From assembly GCA_032622095.1 (NCBI GenBank), contig CP136068.1, positions 123,447,989 to 123,511,988 on the forward strand: a DNA stretch of 64,000 bases, written 5' to 3'. Both the position numbers and the translations under genes were made by a program. This DNA is from Siphonodentalium dalli. Lineage: Eukaryota; Mollusca; Scaphopoda; Gadilida; Siphonodentaliidae. Below are positions 24,096-36,479 of the stretch, piece by piece. Position 1 is the first letter of the stretch. Every line of letters begins with the position of its first letter. Under the pieces are notes generated by a model. The model worked only from the letters and a program-made list of their open reading frames with translations. It was not told where the DNA came from and did no database searches.

Positions 24096-24911
24096 CGACC
24101 TCCTTCATTTGTATATAAAGGTTCGTTTTAAGCTAAATAAAATTAATTAATGAGATCTAAAGATATTTTTCATTTTTAGAGTAATTTATATGCGTTTAGA
24201 TAATTCACTCGAAAAAGTCATATTGTTCGTACAGTTTTATCCAAGGAAGTTGTTCAAAAAACTGCTCAAGATGATAGTCCCGCAGTGAATAGTTTGTTTA
24301 CAAAAAAAATCGGTTGCAAGTCTGTGCAGTGACCAGCGGGAAGAGAAAATTGTTGCTTCTAAAGCCAGATATCAAAGTCGTAAATCAAAGGAAAATGATA
24401 CGAAGAACAAAGAATCCTTTATTTTTGGCATTTTGAATGAATAAAGGTGATTTTGGTTTTCGTATACCGGTATTTTGTAATTTACCGACAATTGAATTTG
24501 AGATCTGAGTCTGACTCTGAGTCTGAGTGAGAATCCGTCTGAAAGTGAATTTGAAATGAATTTAATAAAACTCTTGACTACTTGAGTCTTCATCTTGTTT
24601 GAAATTTGCAATTGAAATTGAAGTGATTTGGAATCTATAGTATGCGACTATGTGAGTCACTGAGTGTGTCCGCAGTCTGGCGCAGTGCTTTATTTATATA
24701 AATTATAATTAATAGTTTATTTTCCACACAAATCACTGAATCAACTCCCGATGCGTAAAGATTCGCGTGACAAACACTGTTGAGAATTAAAATTGATTTG
24801 CGCCATTGGCAACATCTGATTTGTGAAATTATGTGGCCAACTCTTTTTCGTGGAAAAATATTATCAGTAATTTGGCTGAAACGATGATACCGGTACTGAT
24901 ACTGATAGTGA
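24096..24911. other. No gene recognised
   Basis: AT-rich; an ORF at 24372-24611 is low-complexity (tgagtctgagtctga) and has no recognisable protein feature. Confidence 0.5.
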
Positions 24912-26415
24912 TACTAGCACAGAAATTGGAATCACTAACTTTTAAGTTTTATGCAATTTTTTTAGATTTTTTTTTAGTTATAGGCATTAGGTTTCAGAAG
25001 AATGGCAACTCCCATTCTCGAGGTACCTCCACAACCATTCACTTCGACCCGTGAATTTTAACAACAAAAGCATAAATCTCAGGGTTTTCGGCATATTTAG
25101 TTAGAAAAATCATTGATCTACAATCTTACCGCGAGCATAGCATCTATTCGTTGATTTATTCCAGGTTTTATCGCACGTTAACAAATTTTTTTCACCTGTT
25201 AGCTCGGTGGTACCGCCGAAGTTTGCCGGACCTCCTCGTGTGTCTTCGGCAAATCGGGTAGTACGAAAACTGGTATTCGGAGCCGGAACATTGTTATCGG
25301 TCAAAACAATCAGCCCACAGCAAAGGTCTATTAAAAGTATCAGGTTCTGCCTTCCCAGCTGGTCCATTAAGCGTTGTTTCATTGTGTAATATGGTCATTT
25401 GAGTGTTAAACAGAATAAAATGTCAAGAAAGGGATTTTGTTGTCATTAGACGCAGAATAACACATCCAAACTATCCAGAAATTCAAGTTGGCGTTCAACA
25501 TAGCCACCGAAACTAATAAATAGCTAGGGCAAATTACTCACAAAGTCAAATTGACCAAACACGAATACAGTCTCGATATGGACATCTGATTGTAAACATA
25601 TGCTTTGGGTGTGCATGGCTGAGAATGTGTCGACATTTCAAGATGGCTACCAAAATGGTCTAAAATTGTCAAAATTTGAGTGATATCAATATCAGTATGA
25701 TTAAATAATTAGCCAGTACAATTTTCCAACGTATTGATTCCCATTTATCGGGACAACAATTTTTCTAACAAAGCAGTATCTTCGTTAGATTCAAACCTGA
25801 TAGTCACACACTAAGAGGGCATTTTGCAATTATGGCGAGCGATGAGCTTAATTGTTTTCAAATATGTACGAAAAAACAGATGTCAATAGCTACGTGCAGA
25901 CATGATTATCGATGAACGATTGCCAGTAAACATATGGTCCCGGTGGTTCATTCAGCAAATTGTGTAGCGCAAAAAATGCGTGATATGACATACCAGCTGG
26001 CATGATGCTACGCTGAAACCAGGTAACATATTCTGATATATAATCACGCATAAGAGCGAATATTTCCCATTACAATTCACACAAGAGTCACACAACACCC
26101 ACGTGCGCTTATATACTTTGAATTCTAGCTGGTTTATTTGCATCATATGCGGCACTTCACCCATAAGTGTATTGTAAACGTAGCTGTGGATATAAAATCG
26201 ATCTGACTATATACCTATCGTGTTCCCGGCCATTCAAGTGTACCCTCACAAGAGAACACTGTTTATTCGAGCGGGGATTATGTCCGTCTTTCCTGACAAT
26301 GTATGATAATTACAACTCACATGGTCCCAATGAGGGAGTATTCACTCTTATTTGATGATTGATCTATATAAATCGCCTATAAATACGAATATTCCCCTCC
26401 GCTCACCGCAACTTA
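24912..26415 (+). repeat. Left 1.5-kb arm of a large palindrome
   Basis: The arm is the inverse of 29804-31312 with about 1-2% visible differences. The outer edge is near 'agcacagaaattggaatcac' and the inner edge near 'gctcaccgcaacttat'. It carries an exon-like ORF on its minus strand and a 70-codon ORF at 25952-26164 that is conserved between arms only as part of the duplication. Confidence 0.93.
25130..25382 (-). CDS. Exon-like ORF, left palindrome copy (truncated gene)
   Basis: ATG at 25382, 84 codons, then a good donor (CGCG|GTAAGA) at 25129. A hydrophobic stretch NLILLIDLCCGLIVLT at residues 13-28 could be a signal anchor, and TCDKTWNKSTNRCYAR is at the end. It differs from the right copy at two residues (C/R and N/K). 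The probable second exon lies beyond the arm boundary here and is lost, so this copy looks broken. Protein family unknown. Confidence 0.3.
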
Positions 26416-27186
26416 TATGCTATCTGCATTCGTGCACGAAGCATATGTTATTCTGTGTGAACCAGCACATGTTTGTATTACCCTGTATTATATTTTTAAG
26501 TACTAACAATTTCAGCAACGTTTTAAAGGTGAAAAGTCCACCACGGCTATATCTGAAACGTTTATTTCGTATTTACACTGTGGGGTAATTCGATTGTTCG
26601 CTGGTGATTTTCAGACAACCACTTTTTAGTTTATGTGTATCCGATGACCCTTTCAATAATAGTTAATCGTCTCAATATGTTCCGTAAACATCAAGGCTAT
26701 TAATTTCTCATTCGATTGCTGAAATGATGAAAACGTTGACGGTCCGCTAGCCCATTTAAAACAATAAATGTCTCCAAATAAATGGTATTTGGTGTAGTTC
26801 CGCAGAGTTCATCTTTTCGAAGTATTTTCCATATGTAGTCAACATTAGTTGTTGTGTTGCATACAGACCGGGCTATAATTTGGACCAGATCACGCTTTTC
26901 CAGATTTTGATCCACACTGTCATGCCATGTGTGCTCCTGAATAGAAATAACTATCTGCTATGCTTTTATTTCTATAGTGCAACAGGCGGATAAAACAATT
27001 TGAATCATGTGCATGCAACAATAAGGTATATCCGCATGCACCATCCGAACTGCAAACTTGAGGAAATACTTTGTAAACATGTTTATAAATATTACGGTCA
27101 TTATTGGATACTCTGTCTTTAGTTATTTGTTGAATATGCCTGGTAGGCAAATTTCTTCGGCACACGTTTTAAGTATCTAGTTCGGT
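26416..27186. other. Palindrome spacer, no gene
   Basis: Unassigned DNA between the left arm and a reverse-transcriptase fragment; short ORFs here show no recognisable motifs. Confidence 0.4.
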
Positions 27187-27402
27187 TTATATGAGACCAG
27201 GACACATGGCCTTATGGGGTTTGATGTTTCGTAGCAATGCAGTTACATCGACGATACTGATCTCAGGTTTGACCATTGCGTCGACTGGTTTTGTTTGGTC
27301 TAGTTCGGGCAGTGAGGTGTTATTTTCCGTGAAGGCTGATTGGAATTGGTCCAACAAGCGAGACCACTGAGTCGCGGCCGTATTGGATTCACCCAGTCCC
27401 AT
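27187..27402 (-). pseudogene. Reverse-transcriptase fragment of a second LINE
   Basis: The peptide contains LLDQFQSAFTENNTSLPEL and later VTALLRNIKPHKAMCPGLI. These align with the LINE ORF2 of this window at VKQFQSVFTKNQPPLPDLPP and LLKRLNPTKASGPDGI. The frame stops just where the conserved A-x-GPDG motif should be, so it is a truncated, decayed fragment. A stop codon also lies just upstream of its first methionine. Confidence 0.75.
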
Positions 27403-27435
27403 TCCATGTTTTCAGAGATTCATCCAGCCCAGGTT

Positions 27436-28235
27436 CAGACCTCTTAACCTCACAAAATATTTTCCGGGAGATTGGTCACGACTTTCCGTGAGATTGTGGT
27501 CATTATCCGGGAGATTTAAAAAAAATTTATTCCTTCAGATTCCTTTTGCATTTTCATAATTTTTACAACAAAAATAAAAAAATATATGATCAGCTATCAC
27601 ACAGAAACATGCAAGTTTTATGGCAAATTAACAAGTATTCTTAAGGAAAACATTTACTGTGTAGATTTTACTTTTATTGTCTCATTAAAAGAGAAAATAT
27701 CGTAGGCTACCGGGGAACGTATATTCAACTGTAAACTACTTTAGATTTTATTTAATTCTCGCGAGATTTCAAATGTCACATTAAAAAGTACAACTCCTAA
27801 AGTTTAAAAGCTAGAACATGTGCTTCTTTTGAATTTTATCAGACCAATAAACTTTAATGGTAGTTTCCTCAGGGCTTATCTCTAGTGGGTTGCTAATTGG
27901 GTTAATTGAGAACAGGTCACCTTTGTTCAGTCTGGTGATCCCGTTCAATAGAACTTAGAAGGTGTTTGTTGTTTTATTGTCTGGTGCCCCTGCTGTGAGA
28001 ACAATGTTGATATTACGACACCAGATTAATCATGGGTGTTAATTGCCGAAATGATGTCGCAGTCGGATACCAGGGATGTGTTGATAGCCTGTCTACTGGT
28101 CAAATATATCAAATAAAGAGATTATTATTTGTGACTTTCTACAGCAGCTGAATCCGGGAGATTGTCATGCCTGTGCGGGAGATCGTGCTCAAATCCGGGA
28201 GTCTCCCGCACAATCCGGGAGGGTTAACAGGTCTG
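27436..28235. mobile_element. Non-autonomous hAT-like element, 800 bp
   Basis: Ends CAGACCTCTTAACC and, inverted, CAGACCTGTTAACC. A perfect 8-bp target duplication CCCAGGTT flanks it (27428-27435, 28236-28243), the size expected for hAT. Subterminal 'ccgggaga' repeats are present; no transposase ORF. Confidence 0.85.
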
Positions 28236-28243
28236 CCCAGGTT

Positions 28244-28384
28244 CTGTGGTTTTAGTGATACAGGTCAAAGTTCTTGAGTAGCATTTCCATATATGGCGCT
28301 TTTGAATATTCATGACTTTCATATATGGAAATGCTACTCCAGAACTTTGACCTGTAGCACTAAAACCACATAACCGGGTCTGGT
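28244..28384. repeat. Hairpin with ~60-bp arms
   Basis: 'ctgtggttttagtg.tacaggtcaaagttct.gagtagcatttccatatatg' is present in both orientations around a ~20-base centre. It abuts the right target duplication of the preceding hAT element. Confidence 0.8.
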
Positions 28385-28493
28385 GGATCCAATATGGCCG
28401 TGAGTTAGGCTGAATAGACACTCTCATCGGTTTTCTGTGACAAAGTTACCCAGGTTCCTGAAATTGTTATAAAGTTACCCAGGTTATAAGTTG

Positions 28494-29803
28494 TAGAGCT
28501 GAAACGGTTAGACGGTTAACCGGTTAGCATCCGGTTAGCGACGTAACCGGTTAGAAAAAAATGAACCGGACGTAACCGCATCCCGTTGTCAGTTGAATGT
28601 GAACGTGAATAATCCTCAAAATATTAGGTTAAATGATGCAAAACTAAAACTAAATCTCCTGTGTCACCGATAGTACAGTGCAATGCAAGCATTAATTGGT
28701 ACACGCGGTAGTATCAGATATTTAGTAGCAATTCTCGAACTGTCTGGAAGTGTCGGCGATCTTCAATCAATTCCGACCCTTTGAAGTTTTCTTCCGACAA
28801 AAGCACGTGTGCAGTCACTGTGTATCAAGCCTGAATGCGCACAAGGAAGTGACAACGTAAAAGTGGCGTTGTGTGGCATACTGCACGAAAGCAACATGGA
28901 TTCAAATTGGAACCACACCACGACATACTATATATAAAACTGTTTTACAGTGGGGTTTATAAAAACTATGTAAGTCGACAAAGTTTGAAGATTGAGATCA
29001 GCTGCACAATGTCTTCACTCTTCCCGTTCTTCCTCCCTGTTGTGATTTAATATGATCAATTCAATTGAGTGACCAAACAGACATCGTAGTTGAAGCAACC
29101 CAACACTTCTTCAATAATCTTCCCTTTTATCAAGGAAATTGATGCTCCATGCTACTCTGTAACTGGTTGTGCCTGTGGGACTAATTAACACTCAATTTGG
29201 CAGTAATTGCTATATGTTAAGTGATTGCATACTGAAACCGAAACGTAAATTATATAACCTCCCAACACTAGTGTCCGCTATCATGATACCGACGAATAGC
29301 TCGAATACTGAATAGGACTGCGAGTCTGACCTAACTGACCTTCCTTTTTGTTCTCTAGTTATTACTTTCTTGTCTGTATATATAATGCATTGGAGGATAT
29401 ACCAATGATGATAGTGATATATTACAGATCTTTAATATATAGTTTTGTTACTCGTTTTACCAATACCCATACTATTTTACTCGTTTTGCAAATGCCCAAA
29501 CATATGCTGATCACGGCAAATAAGCGATCTCTCCTGCCATTCTCAAATTTTACTTGCTCATTCCCCATCACGAGAGCCAGCAAAAGAACAATGAATGCGT
29601 GTTTTTGAATATCGTTAAATGCCGTGAATAAGGTCTTTATTTCAGCTACTACTTCACACCTAGGTTTGTCCCTGGAGCATGGCATAATGTCGACATAATT
29701 AGTGTGAGAGAAGTCCGCTAGAAATTTAGCGGTTAACCGGTTGAAATCCGGTTAACCCCGATGGTTAACGGGTTAGAAGAATGGATCAACCGTTTCAGCT
29801 CTA
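28494..29803. mobile_element. Non-autonomous hAT-like element, 1310 bp
   Basis: Ends TAGAGCTGAAACGGTT and its inverse, with repeated AACCGGTTA motifs just inside both ends. A perfect 8-bp target duplication ATAAGTTG flanks it (28486-28493, 29804-29811). Internal ORFs do not resemble a hAT transposase. Confidence 0.9.
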
Positions 29804-31312
29804 ATAAGTTGCGGTGAGCGGAGGGGAATATTCGTATTTATAGGCGATTTATATAGATCAATCATCAAATAAGAGTGAATACTCCCTCATTGGGACCATG
29901 TGAGTTGTAATTATCATACATCGTCAGGAAAGACGGACATAATCCCCGCTCGAATAAACAGTGTTCTCTTGTTGTGAGGGTACACTTGAATGGCCGGGAA
30001 CACGATAGGTATATAGTCAGATCGATTTTATATCCACAGCTACGTTTACAATACACTTATGGGTGAAGTGCCGCGTATGATGCAAATAAACCAGCTAGAA
30101 TTCAAAGTATATAAGCGCACGTGGGTGTTGTGTGACTCGTGTGTGAATTGTAATGGGAAATATTCGCTCTTATGCGTGATTATATATCAGAATATGTTAC
30201 CTGGTTTCAGCGTAGCATCATGCCAGCTGGTATGTCATATCACGCATTTTTTGCGCTACACAATTTGCTGAATGAACCACCGGGACCATATGTTTACTGG
30301 CAATCGTTCATCGATAATCATGTCTGCACGTAGCTATTGTCAGACATCTGTTTTTTTCGTACATATTTGAAAACAATTAAGCTCATCGCTCGCCATAATT
30401 GCAAAATGCCCTCTTAGTGTGTGACTATCAGGTTTGAATCTAACGAAGATACTGCTTTGTTAGAAAAATTGTTGTCCCGATAAATGGGAATCAATACGTT
30501 GGAAAATTGTACTGGCTAATTATTTAATCATACTGATATTGATATCACTCAAATTTTGACAATTTTCGACGACCATTTTGGTAGCCATCTTGAAATGTCG
30601 ACACATTCTCAGCCATGCACACCCAAAGCATATTGTTTACAATCAGATGTCCATATCGAGACTGTATTCGTGTTTGGTCAATTTGACTTTGTGAGTAATT
30701 TGCCCTAGCTATTTATTAGTTTCGGTGGCTATGTTGAACGCCAACTTGAATTTCTGGATAGTTTGGATGTGTTATTCTGCGTCTAATGACACCAAACTCC
30801 CTTTCTTGACATTTTATTCTGTTTAACACTCAAATGACCATATTACACAATGAAACAACGCTTAATGGACCAGCTGGGAAGGCAGAACCTGATACTTTTA
30901 ATAGACCTTTGCCGTGGGCTGATTGTTTTGACCGATAACAATGTTCCGGCTCCGAATACCAGTTTTCGTACTACCCGATTTGCCGAAGACACACGAGGAG
31001 GTCCGGCAAACTTTGGCGGTACCACCGAGCTAACAGGTGAAAAAAAATTGTTAACGTGCGATAAAACCTGGAATAAATCAACGAATAGATGCTATGCTCG
31101 CGGTAAGATTGTAGATCAATGATTTTTCTAACTAAATATGCCGAAAACCCTGAGATTTATGCTTTTGTTGTTAAAATTCACGGGTCGAAGTGAATGGTTG
31201 TGGAGGTACCTCGAGAATGGGAGTTGCCATTCTTCTGAAACCTAATGCCTATAACTAAAAAAAAATCTTAAAAAATTGCATAAAAGTCAGTGATTCCAAT
31301 TTCTGTGGATAC
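29804..31312 (-). repeat. Right 1.5-kb arm of the large palindrome
   Basis: Inverse copy of 24912-26415. Its inner edge coincides with the target duplication of the 1310-bp hAT element. Confidence 0.93.
30850..31102 (+). CDS. Exon 1 of a possible two-exon gene, function unknown
   Basis: The ATG is preceded by an in-frame TGA 15 bases upstream, so this start is real if the ORF is translated. It runs 84 codons plus one base to the donor CGCG|GTAAGA. A hydrophobic segment at residues 13-28 (interrupted by D and R) and a C-terminal TCDKTWNKSTNRCYAR are the only notable features. Joined to 31291-31472 the phases agree and give a 144-residue protein. No family recognised. Confidence 0.35.
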
Positions 31313-31472
31313 TAGTGATAGATGTCAGTTGAAGGAAGTCATTATGTTTATGATTGCGAAAAACATTTTTGACTTTTCGTTGCCAGAATTTGTGGAAATG
31401 GAAGAGCAGCACCCACCCACGTATTTTGGTATACCGATTTTTTTTCATAATCGCCAAATCGGTAAACCTTGA
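31291..31472 (+). CDS. Exon 2 of the possible two-exon gene
   Basis: Begins after 'ataaaagtcag' with two bases completing a codon from exon 1, then an open stretch including DFSLPEFVEMEEQHPPTYFG to a TGA. The 188-base intron is short and its acceptor lacks a good pyrimidine tract, which weakens the model. The palindrome arm ends about 20 bases into this exon, so only the right copy has it whole. Confidence 0.3.
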
Positions 31473-33130
31473 TTGAAGACAGTATTATCGATGTTACATC
31501 CTACACGTCATATAATATGTGTTGTATATAATAATTTCTACTACTAGAATAACGTCTATACCAGTACCAGATTGATTGAGTTATTGACTTTAGTAGTATG
31601 AGCTGGTATATCTACACGTCATGACGGTATCAGATTTATAGAGGTAGTGTCTTACAGACTTAGTGAGCTGGTATTTATACTCTGTTGTTTGAACTTTTAT
31701 TAATTAGTTCATTATTGACATTAAGTTTTAAACATCTTATTGTTTAAATTCTTTTGATAGTTTCATTATTTCAATTCAAAAATTCCCAATAGATACCCCA
31801 CTAGCACTACGGTATCTATTTTTCCCAATTGCATGGGCCCTGGACCGTTTCCCAAAAATACCCAAGATTATCCCTGCCAGATCTTGTAGAGCAGGCATAC
31901 TATGATTCTGGTATGGGCGAAGCTTATTTTTGTGTCCAATGTGGGGAAGGTTTACTGAGCTTTACTCCCCACTCCCTACCCTAATATTTTGATCTCGGTT
32001 ACTGGAAATGAAGGTATATATTATTTGATTTGGCCTTATCATTTATTGAAAATGCCGCCCATTATTATATTGCAATTTACCGTCCTCATAATTGGATTTC
32101 TGTTTGCATCTGCGCTATTAATATTTAGTCTACTGAACATGTGAGACAGCTCATTATTTTCCGGGGCATTATTGAGTGGGAATGATTCATCATGTTCATA
32201 AATGTGGATTTAAATACATGTATGATTTATAATAATTCAACCGGTTTTAGATAGAGATTTCTCTGCCTCCCCGACAAGCATACTACAAATGAGCAGAAAT
32301 AGGATAACAGAGGGTGAGATAATTGTCCCCCAGGCTATCGCCAGCGTTGGAATCGACATGAGACCGCTTTGAAAAATGACCATCAACGCCATCAAATTAA
32401 TGTTACTTTAACGCGGTTGCAATATTCCTCAACACGGTTGAAATAACCAGCAATGCAACATAATGTGGTGAAGGCGACCGTTAACGAGACAGAACGATGC
32501 CTTAGGTTTCACCAGCAATACATCGTGACATCTTTGTAACAGGCCTATTTTGGATGACGATGTGCCTACCGGTCAATATGATGTGACACAGGCAAGCAAT
32601 TAATGAGTACAACTTGAGGTTCCAAACGGCCATGTGTCTTCAAATGTTTCTGTCCCCTAAATGTACCTGTATATGTATTCAGAGATCGGTGACTTGTTGA
32701 CGTTGCACTAAATACCATAACCCATTGTTAGCCCTTTCTCATTGGCAGTCGTCCTCTCTACAATCAGTATAATGTATTGTTGTTTGAAGTCAAAGGTCAT
32801 TCCGCATTAGTAGTTTTGTGATGTGGATTAGTAAAATGTACCGGTGGCAATCAAAGAATTGGATGAAGATGGCTCCTCCTATCAGCCTGTCATCTATATT
32901 GATTGCCAGCATGGTCAGGTCGAGTGACGGGTTGAAATGCAATTGCACACATTGTATCACACATGTCTCATTCTTTGGTAAGGTGTCAAGGCATTTAATC
33001 AAAGCGGATTATCTGTATGTGTAAAGTGCCAGTATAAGTAGTTTATTAATCCTCGGATACATGTAGGTACCGTATTACAATGCTTCCTCATAACTATCAA
33101 CCGAGGCACTTGTTTGTATTATCACAGCAT
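31473..33130. other. No gene recognised
   Basis: No exon, tRNA or transposon end recognised. A 29-codon open stretch near 32838 (VPVAIKELDEDGSSYQPVI) is preceded and followed by stops and lacks convincing splice sites. Confidence 0.5.
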
Positions 33131-33335
33131 GTCCAAGCCTTGAAATAGTGTGCCTGTCATTTGCAGAATGAGGTCCCCAGAGGGTGAATTTAGTGATGCT
33201 ACCCCGCATAGTGGGCTAGCATCACCAAATTCACCCTCTGGGAACCTCATTCTGCTTACACCTCAGCAGAATGAGGTTCCCAGAGGGTGAATTTGGTGAT
33301 GATAGCCCGCTATGCGGGGGTAGCATCACTAAATT
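33131..33335. mobile_element. Double-hairpin MITE, partial
   Basis: Starts 'aagccttgaaatagtgtg' then 'gcagaatgaggtccccagag' and folds through 'gggtgaatttagtgatgct' with its inverse; a second hairpin follows at once. Same family as 34.3-35.5, 40.0-40.4, 45.5-45.9 and 50.1-50.5 kb. Confidence 0.75.
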
Positions 33336-33344
33336 CACCATGGA

Positions 33345-33845
33345 GCTATAGTCATCATTCCTCGTCCGTCGTCTGTCCGTCTGTCAAGAATTATCTTCTC
33401 CGCCAAAACTGTAAGACGGAACGGGTTCATATTTGGTGTGGATGTTCCCTGGGTGAATCACATTCAGATTTGTTCAAATGAGGTCATCAGGTCAATTAGT
33501 TGAGAAAGCAGGGCCACAACTCTATTCCTTCATAGTAATTCTTAGAACAACTTTTTTCCAGAACTATAAGGCCGAATGGGTTCATATTTGGTGTGGATGT
33601 TCCCTAGGTGACTCACATTCAGATTTGTTCACATGAGGTCACCAGGTTGATTAGTTGAGAAACCAGGGCCATAACTCTTTCCCTCCATAGTAATTCTTTT
33701 AAACATCTTCTCAAATACCATCAGGCCAAATGGGTTCATATTTGGTATGAAGGATCCTTGGTTGACTGGGGTTCAGATTTGTTCAAATGAGGTCACTGGG
33801 TCAAATGTGGGTGGGGCCAGGGACATGACTCAAAAAAAAAAAAAA
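33345..33845 (+). repeat. ~155-bp tandem repeat, about three copies
   Basis: 'gggttcatatttggt.tgga' recurs near 33424, 33579 and 33732 with 'cagatttgttcaaatgaggtca' inside each. It is preceded by 'gtccgtcgtctgtccgtctgtc'. Related divergent copies resume at 35.47-35.96 kb. Confidence 0.75.
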
Positions 33846-34285
33846 AATTAAGATTAAACACTTTAACCAAAAAAGCAAAGAATAGAAAAGAAATGATATA
33901 TTAAAAAATAAAATAATATTTAAAAAAACTGGAATTGTTTTTTTTATTCAAATATTTTTAAAAAAAATTAAAAAATTGTATTTAACTCCATGGTCAATTA
34001 TATATATATATTGTTTAACATTTTTTGAAAATTGAAAAACTAATGCCATTACATTTCACTCAAGTGCACTGCTTCTGCCACCCTGGCCTGGTCCCAAAAA
34101 TAAAATTTACTCAAATTCTTGACAGAATCATTAATAAGAAGCATTTACTTTGGCTGTAACTGTATATATGCTGGGTATGCATACACAATCATGTCAAATG
34201 AAATCTTGACATTTTTATAAACATTCCTTGCAGATCTGCTAGAAGTCATTAATTCCCAATCTATCATGTGTTGTTCAAATCAGTA
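33846..34285. other. A/T-rich low-complexity DNA
   Basis: A-runs, T-runs and TATATA tracts; no gene. Confidence 0.6.
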
Positions 34286-35465
34286 CAAATAGCATGTCTG
34301 TCATTTGCAGAATGAGGTCCCCAGAGGGTGAATTAGTGATGCTATCCCGCACAGCGGCCTAGCATCACCAAATTTACCCTCTGGAGACCTCATTCTGCTT
34401 AGGCCTCATCTTCTGGGAAGTATCTATAGTATCAAATTGACATTGTTGTTAGTTACATTTCCCTTCTAGGAAGTTTCTATATCCCCTAATTTGCAGAAGA
34501 TAAATTCATAATTGAGGTGCCCAATGTGTGAACCTGGGGAACTTCAATCTTATCCTAGGTCTACCATAGCAGTTGAGGGCCTTACCAGAATGAGGTCCCC
34601 AGAGGGTGAATTTAGTGATGCTATCCTGATGTGCGGGAAAGAGTCACTAAATTCACCCTCTGAGGACCTCAGTCATTCTGCAAATGACAGACACAATATC
34701 ACACTATTTCAAGGCTTGATTGTATAATACATTGTGTTGCTTGAGGCCAGGCATGCACAATGTAGGAACATACATGCTTTTAGTGATGCTATCTCACACA
34801 GCGGGCTAGCATCACCACATTCACCATCTGGATACCTCATTCTGCTTAGTCCTCATCTTCTGGGAAGTATCTATAGTATCAAACTTACATTGTTGTTAGT
34901 TAAATTTCCCTTCTAAGAAGTTTCTATATGCCCTAATTTGCAGAAGATAAAATTCATAATTGAGGTGCCCAATGGGTGAACATCACCAACTTAAACTGGA
35001 GAACTTCAATCTTATCCTAGGTCTTCCATGGCAGTTGAGGGCTTTAGCAGAATGAGGTCCCCAGAGGGTGAATTTAGTGATGCTAGCCCACTGTGCAGGA
35101 TAGCGTCACTAAATTCACCCTCTGGGGACCTCATTCTGCAAATGACAGACACACTATCACACTATTTCAAGGCTTGATTGTATAATACATTGTGTTGATT
35201 GAGGCCAGGCATGCACAATGTAGGAACAGACACGCTTTTTGTGATGCTATCCCGCACAGTGGGCTAGCATCACCAAATTCACCCTCTGGAGACCTCATTC
35301 TGCTTAGGCCTCATCTTCTGGGAAGTATCTATAGTATCAAATTACATTGTTGTTAGTTAAATTTCCCTTCTATATCCCCTAATTTGCAGAAGATAAAATT
35401 CATAAATGAGGTGCCCAATGGGTGAATATCACCAACTTCAACTGGGGAACTTAAATCTTATCCTT
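34286..35465. mobile_element. Cluster of three double-hairpin MITEs
   Basis: Each unit (about 34286-34718, 34765-35184, 35232-35465) has a terminal sequence 'agtgtg.ctgtcatttgcagaatgagg' leading into a hairpin and an inner ~230-base segment (ctcatcttctgggaagtat). Where complete, a second hairpin ends in the inverse terminal sequence. The third lacks its right end. Linkers repeat 'attgtataatacattgtgttg.ttgaggccaggcatg', so the cluster grew partly by tandem duplication. Confidence 0.8.
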
Positions 35466-35960
35466 ATCAGATTTGTGAAAATGGGATCACAAAGTCAAAT
35501 AAGGGCAGAGCCAGAGACTTAACTATTTCACTACATAGTAATTCTTAAAATATGTTTGCAAGAACTAGTTGGCTTATATAGCATGGAATGTTCTTCCTTG
35601 ACTGCAATTCAGATTTTTTTAAATGGGGTCACCTGGTCAAATAGGGGCCAAGCGAAGGACAGTTTCCCTCTTAATATGCTTCCTTCACAAGGACCATCAG
35701 GTCTATTTTACTGATATTTATGATATGTATGAAGGGATTCAAATTTATTCAGATGGGGTCACCAGGTTAAATAGGGTGGGACCAGGGACATAACTACATG
35801 TATATGTCTCTATAGTAATTCTTAAAATGTCTTCTCAAGAGAGTTTGGACTATTTAGCTTACATATAGTATTGAGGAATCAGGAGGATCCTTTAGTGACT
35901 GAGATTCAGATTTGTTAAAATGAGGTCAACCTGTCAAGAAATGGCGGGCTATGGGGAGTT
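35466..35960 (+). repeat. Divergent ~155-bp tandem repeats
   Basis: Continues the 33.4-kb type: 'cagatttgtt.aaatgaggtca' recurs with drift near 35469, 35610, 35747 and 35906. Confidence 0.6.
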
Positions 35961-36479
35961 AACACTTTTGTGTCTAATATAATCATTGAAATACCAAATT
36001 CATTAAAACATCTACCTTGGAACCACCTGACTGATTAGTCTGACATACATGTTTTGTGTTTTGGATCCATGGTTAATTGGGCTTCAAACATGTCTAAATG
36101 TTTTTAGAAAAAGGCGCTTGTGAGATTTGAAATTCCAACAATTGAGAAAGTTTGAGGTGTCGGTTGTGAAATTCCAACCTAAGACTTGGGAGTCTGGAGC
36201 CTGGTCGGGAGGGGACTTGTTGAGTTGGAGGAGGGGGTGATCAGTAGTGTACAGTTGGCAATTTCAAGGTGGATTTTCACCAATCCACACACTGTACTTG
36301 AAGTCTCTCTAGCCACATATCCTGTTTAAATCTACTTCTTTTAAAGTGATTATGAAAAGTGCTGACTGTTGTGGTCTCCAGATTCCCAGTCTTATCAGTC
36401 TTTGCAGTCTGGTGAGCGACCCCACAGTCATTGACTGTTTTGTTTAAATCTATTATTTATCACCACTTGGAATATTTGG
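35961..36479. other. No gene recognised
   Basis: No recognisable repeat or exon. Confidence 0.5.

Noticed and set aside
25952-26164. 70-codon ORF in the palindrome arms as a gene
   Set aside because: Conserved between arms only because the arms are near-identical; no motif and no splice context.
32838-32930. Open stretch VPVAIKELDEDGSSYQPVI as an exon
   Set aside because: Short, bounded by stops, without a good acceptor or partner exon.
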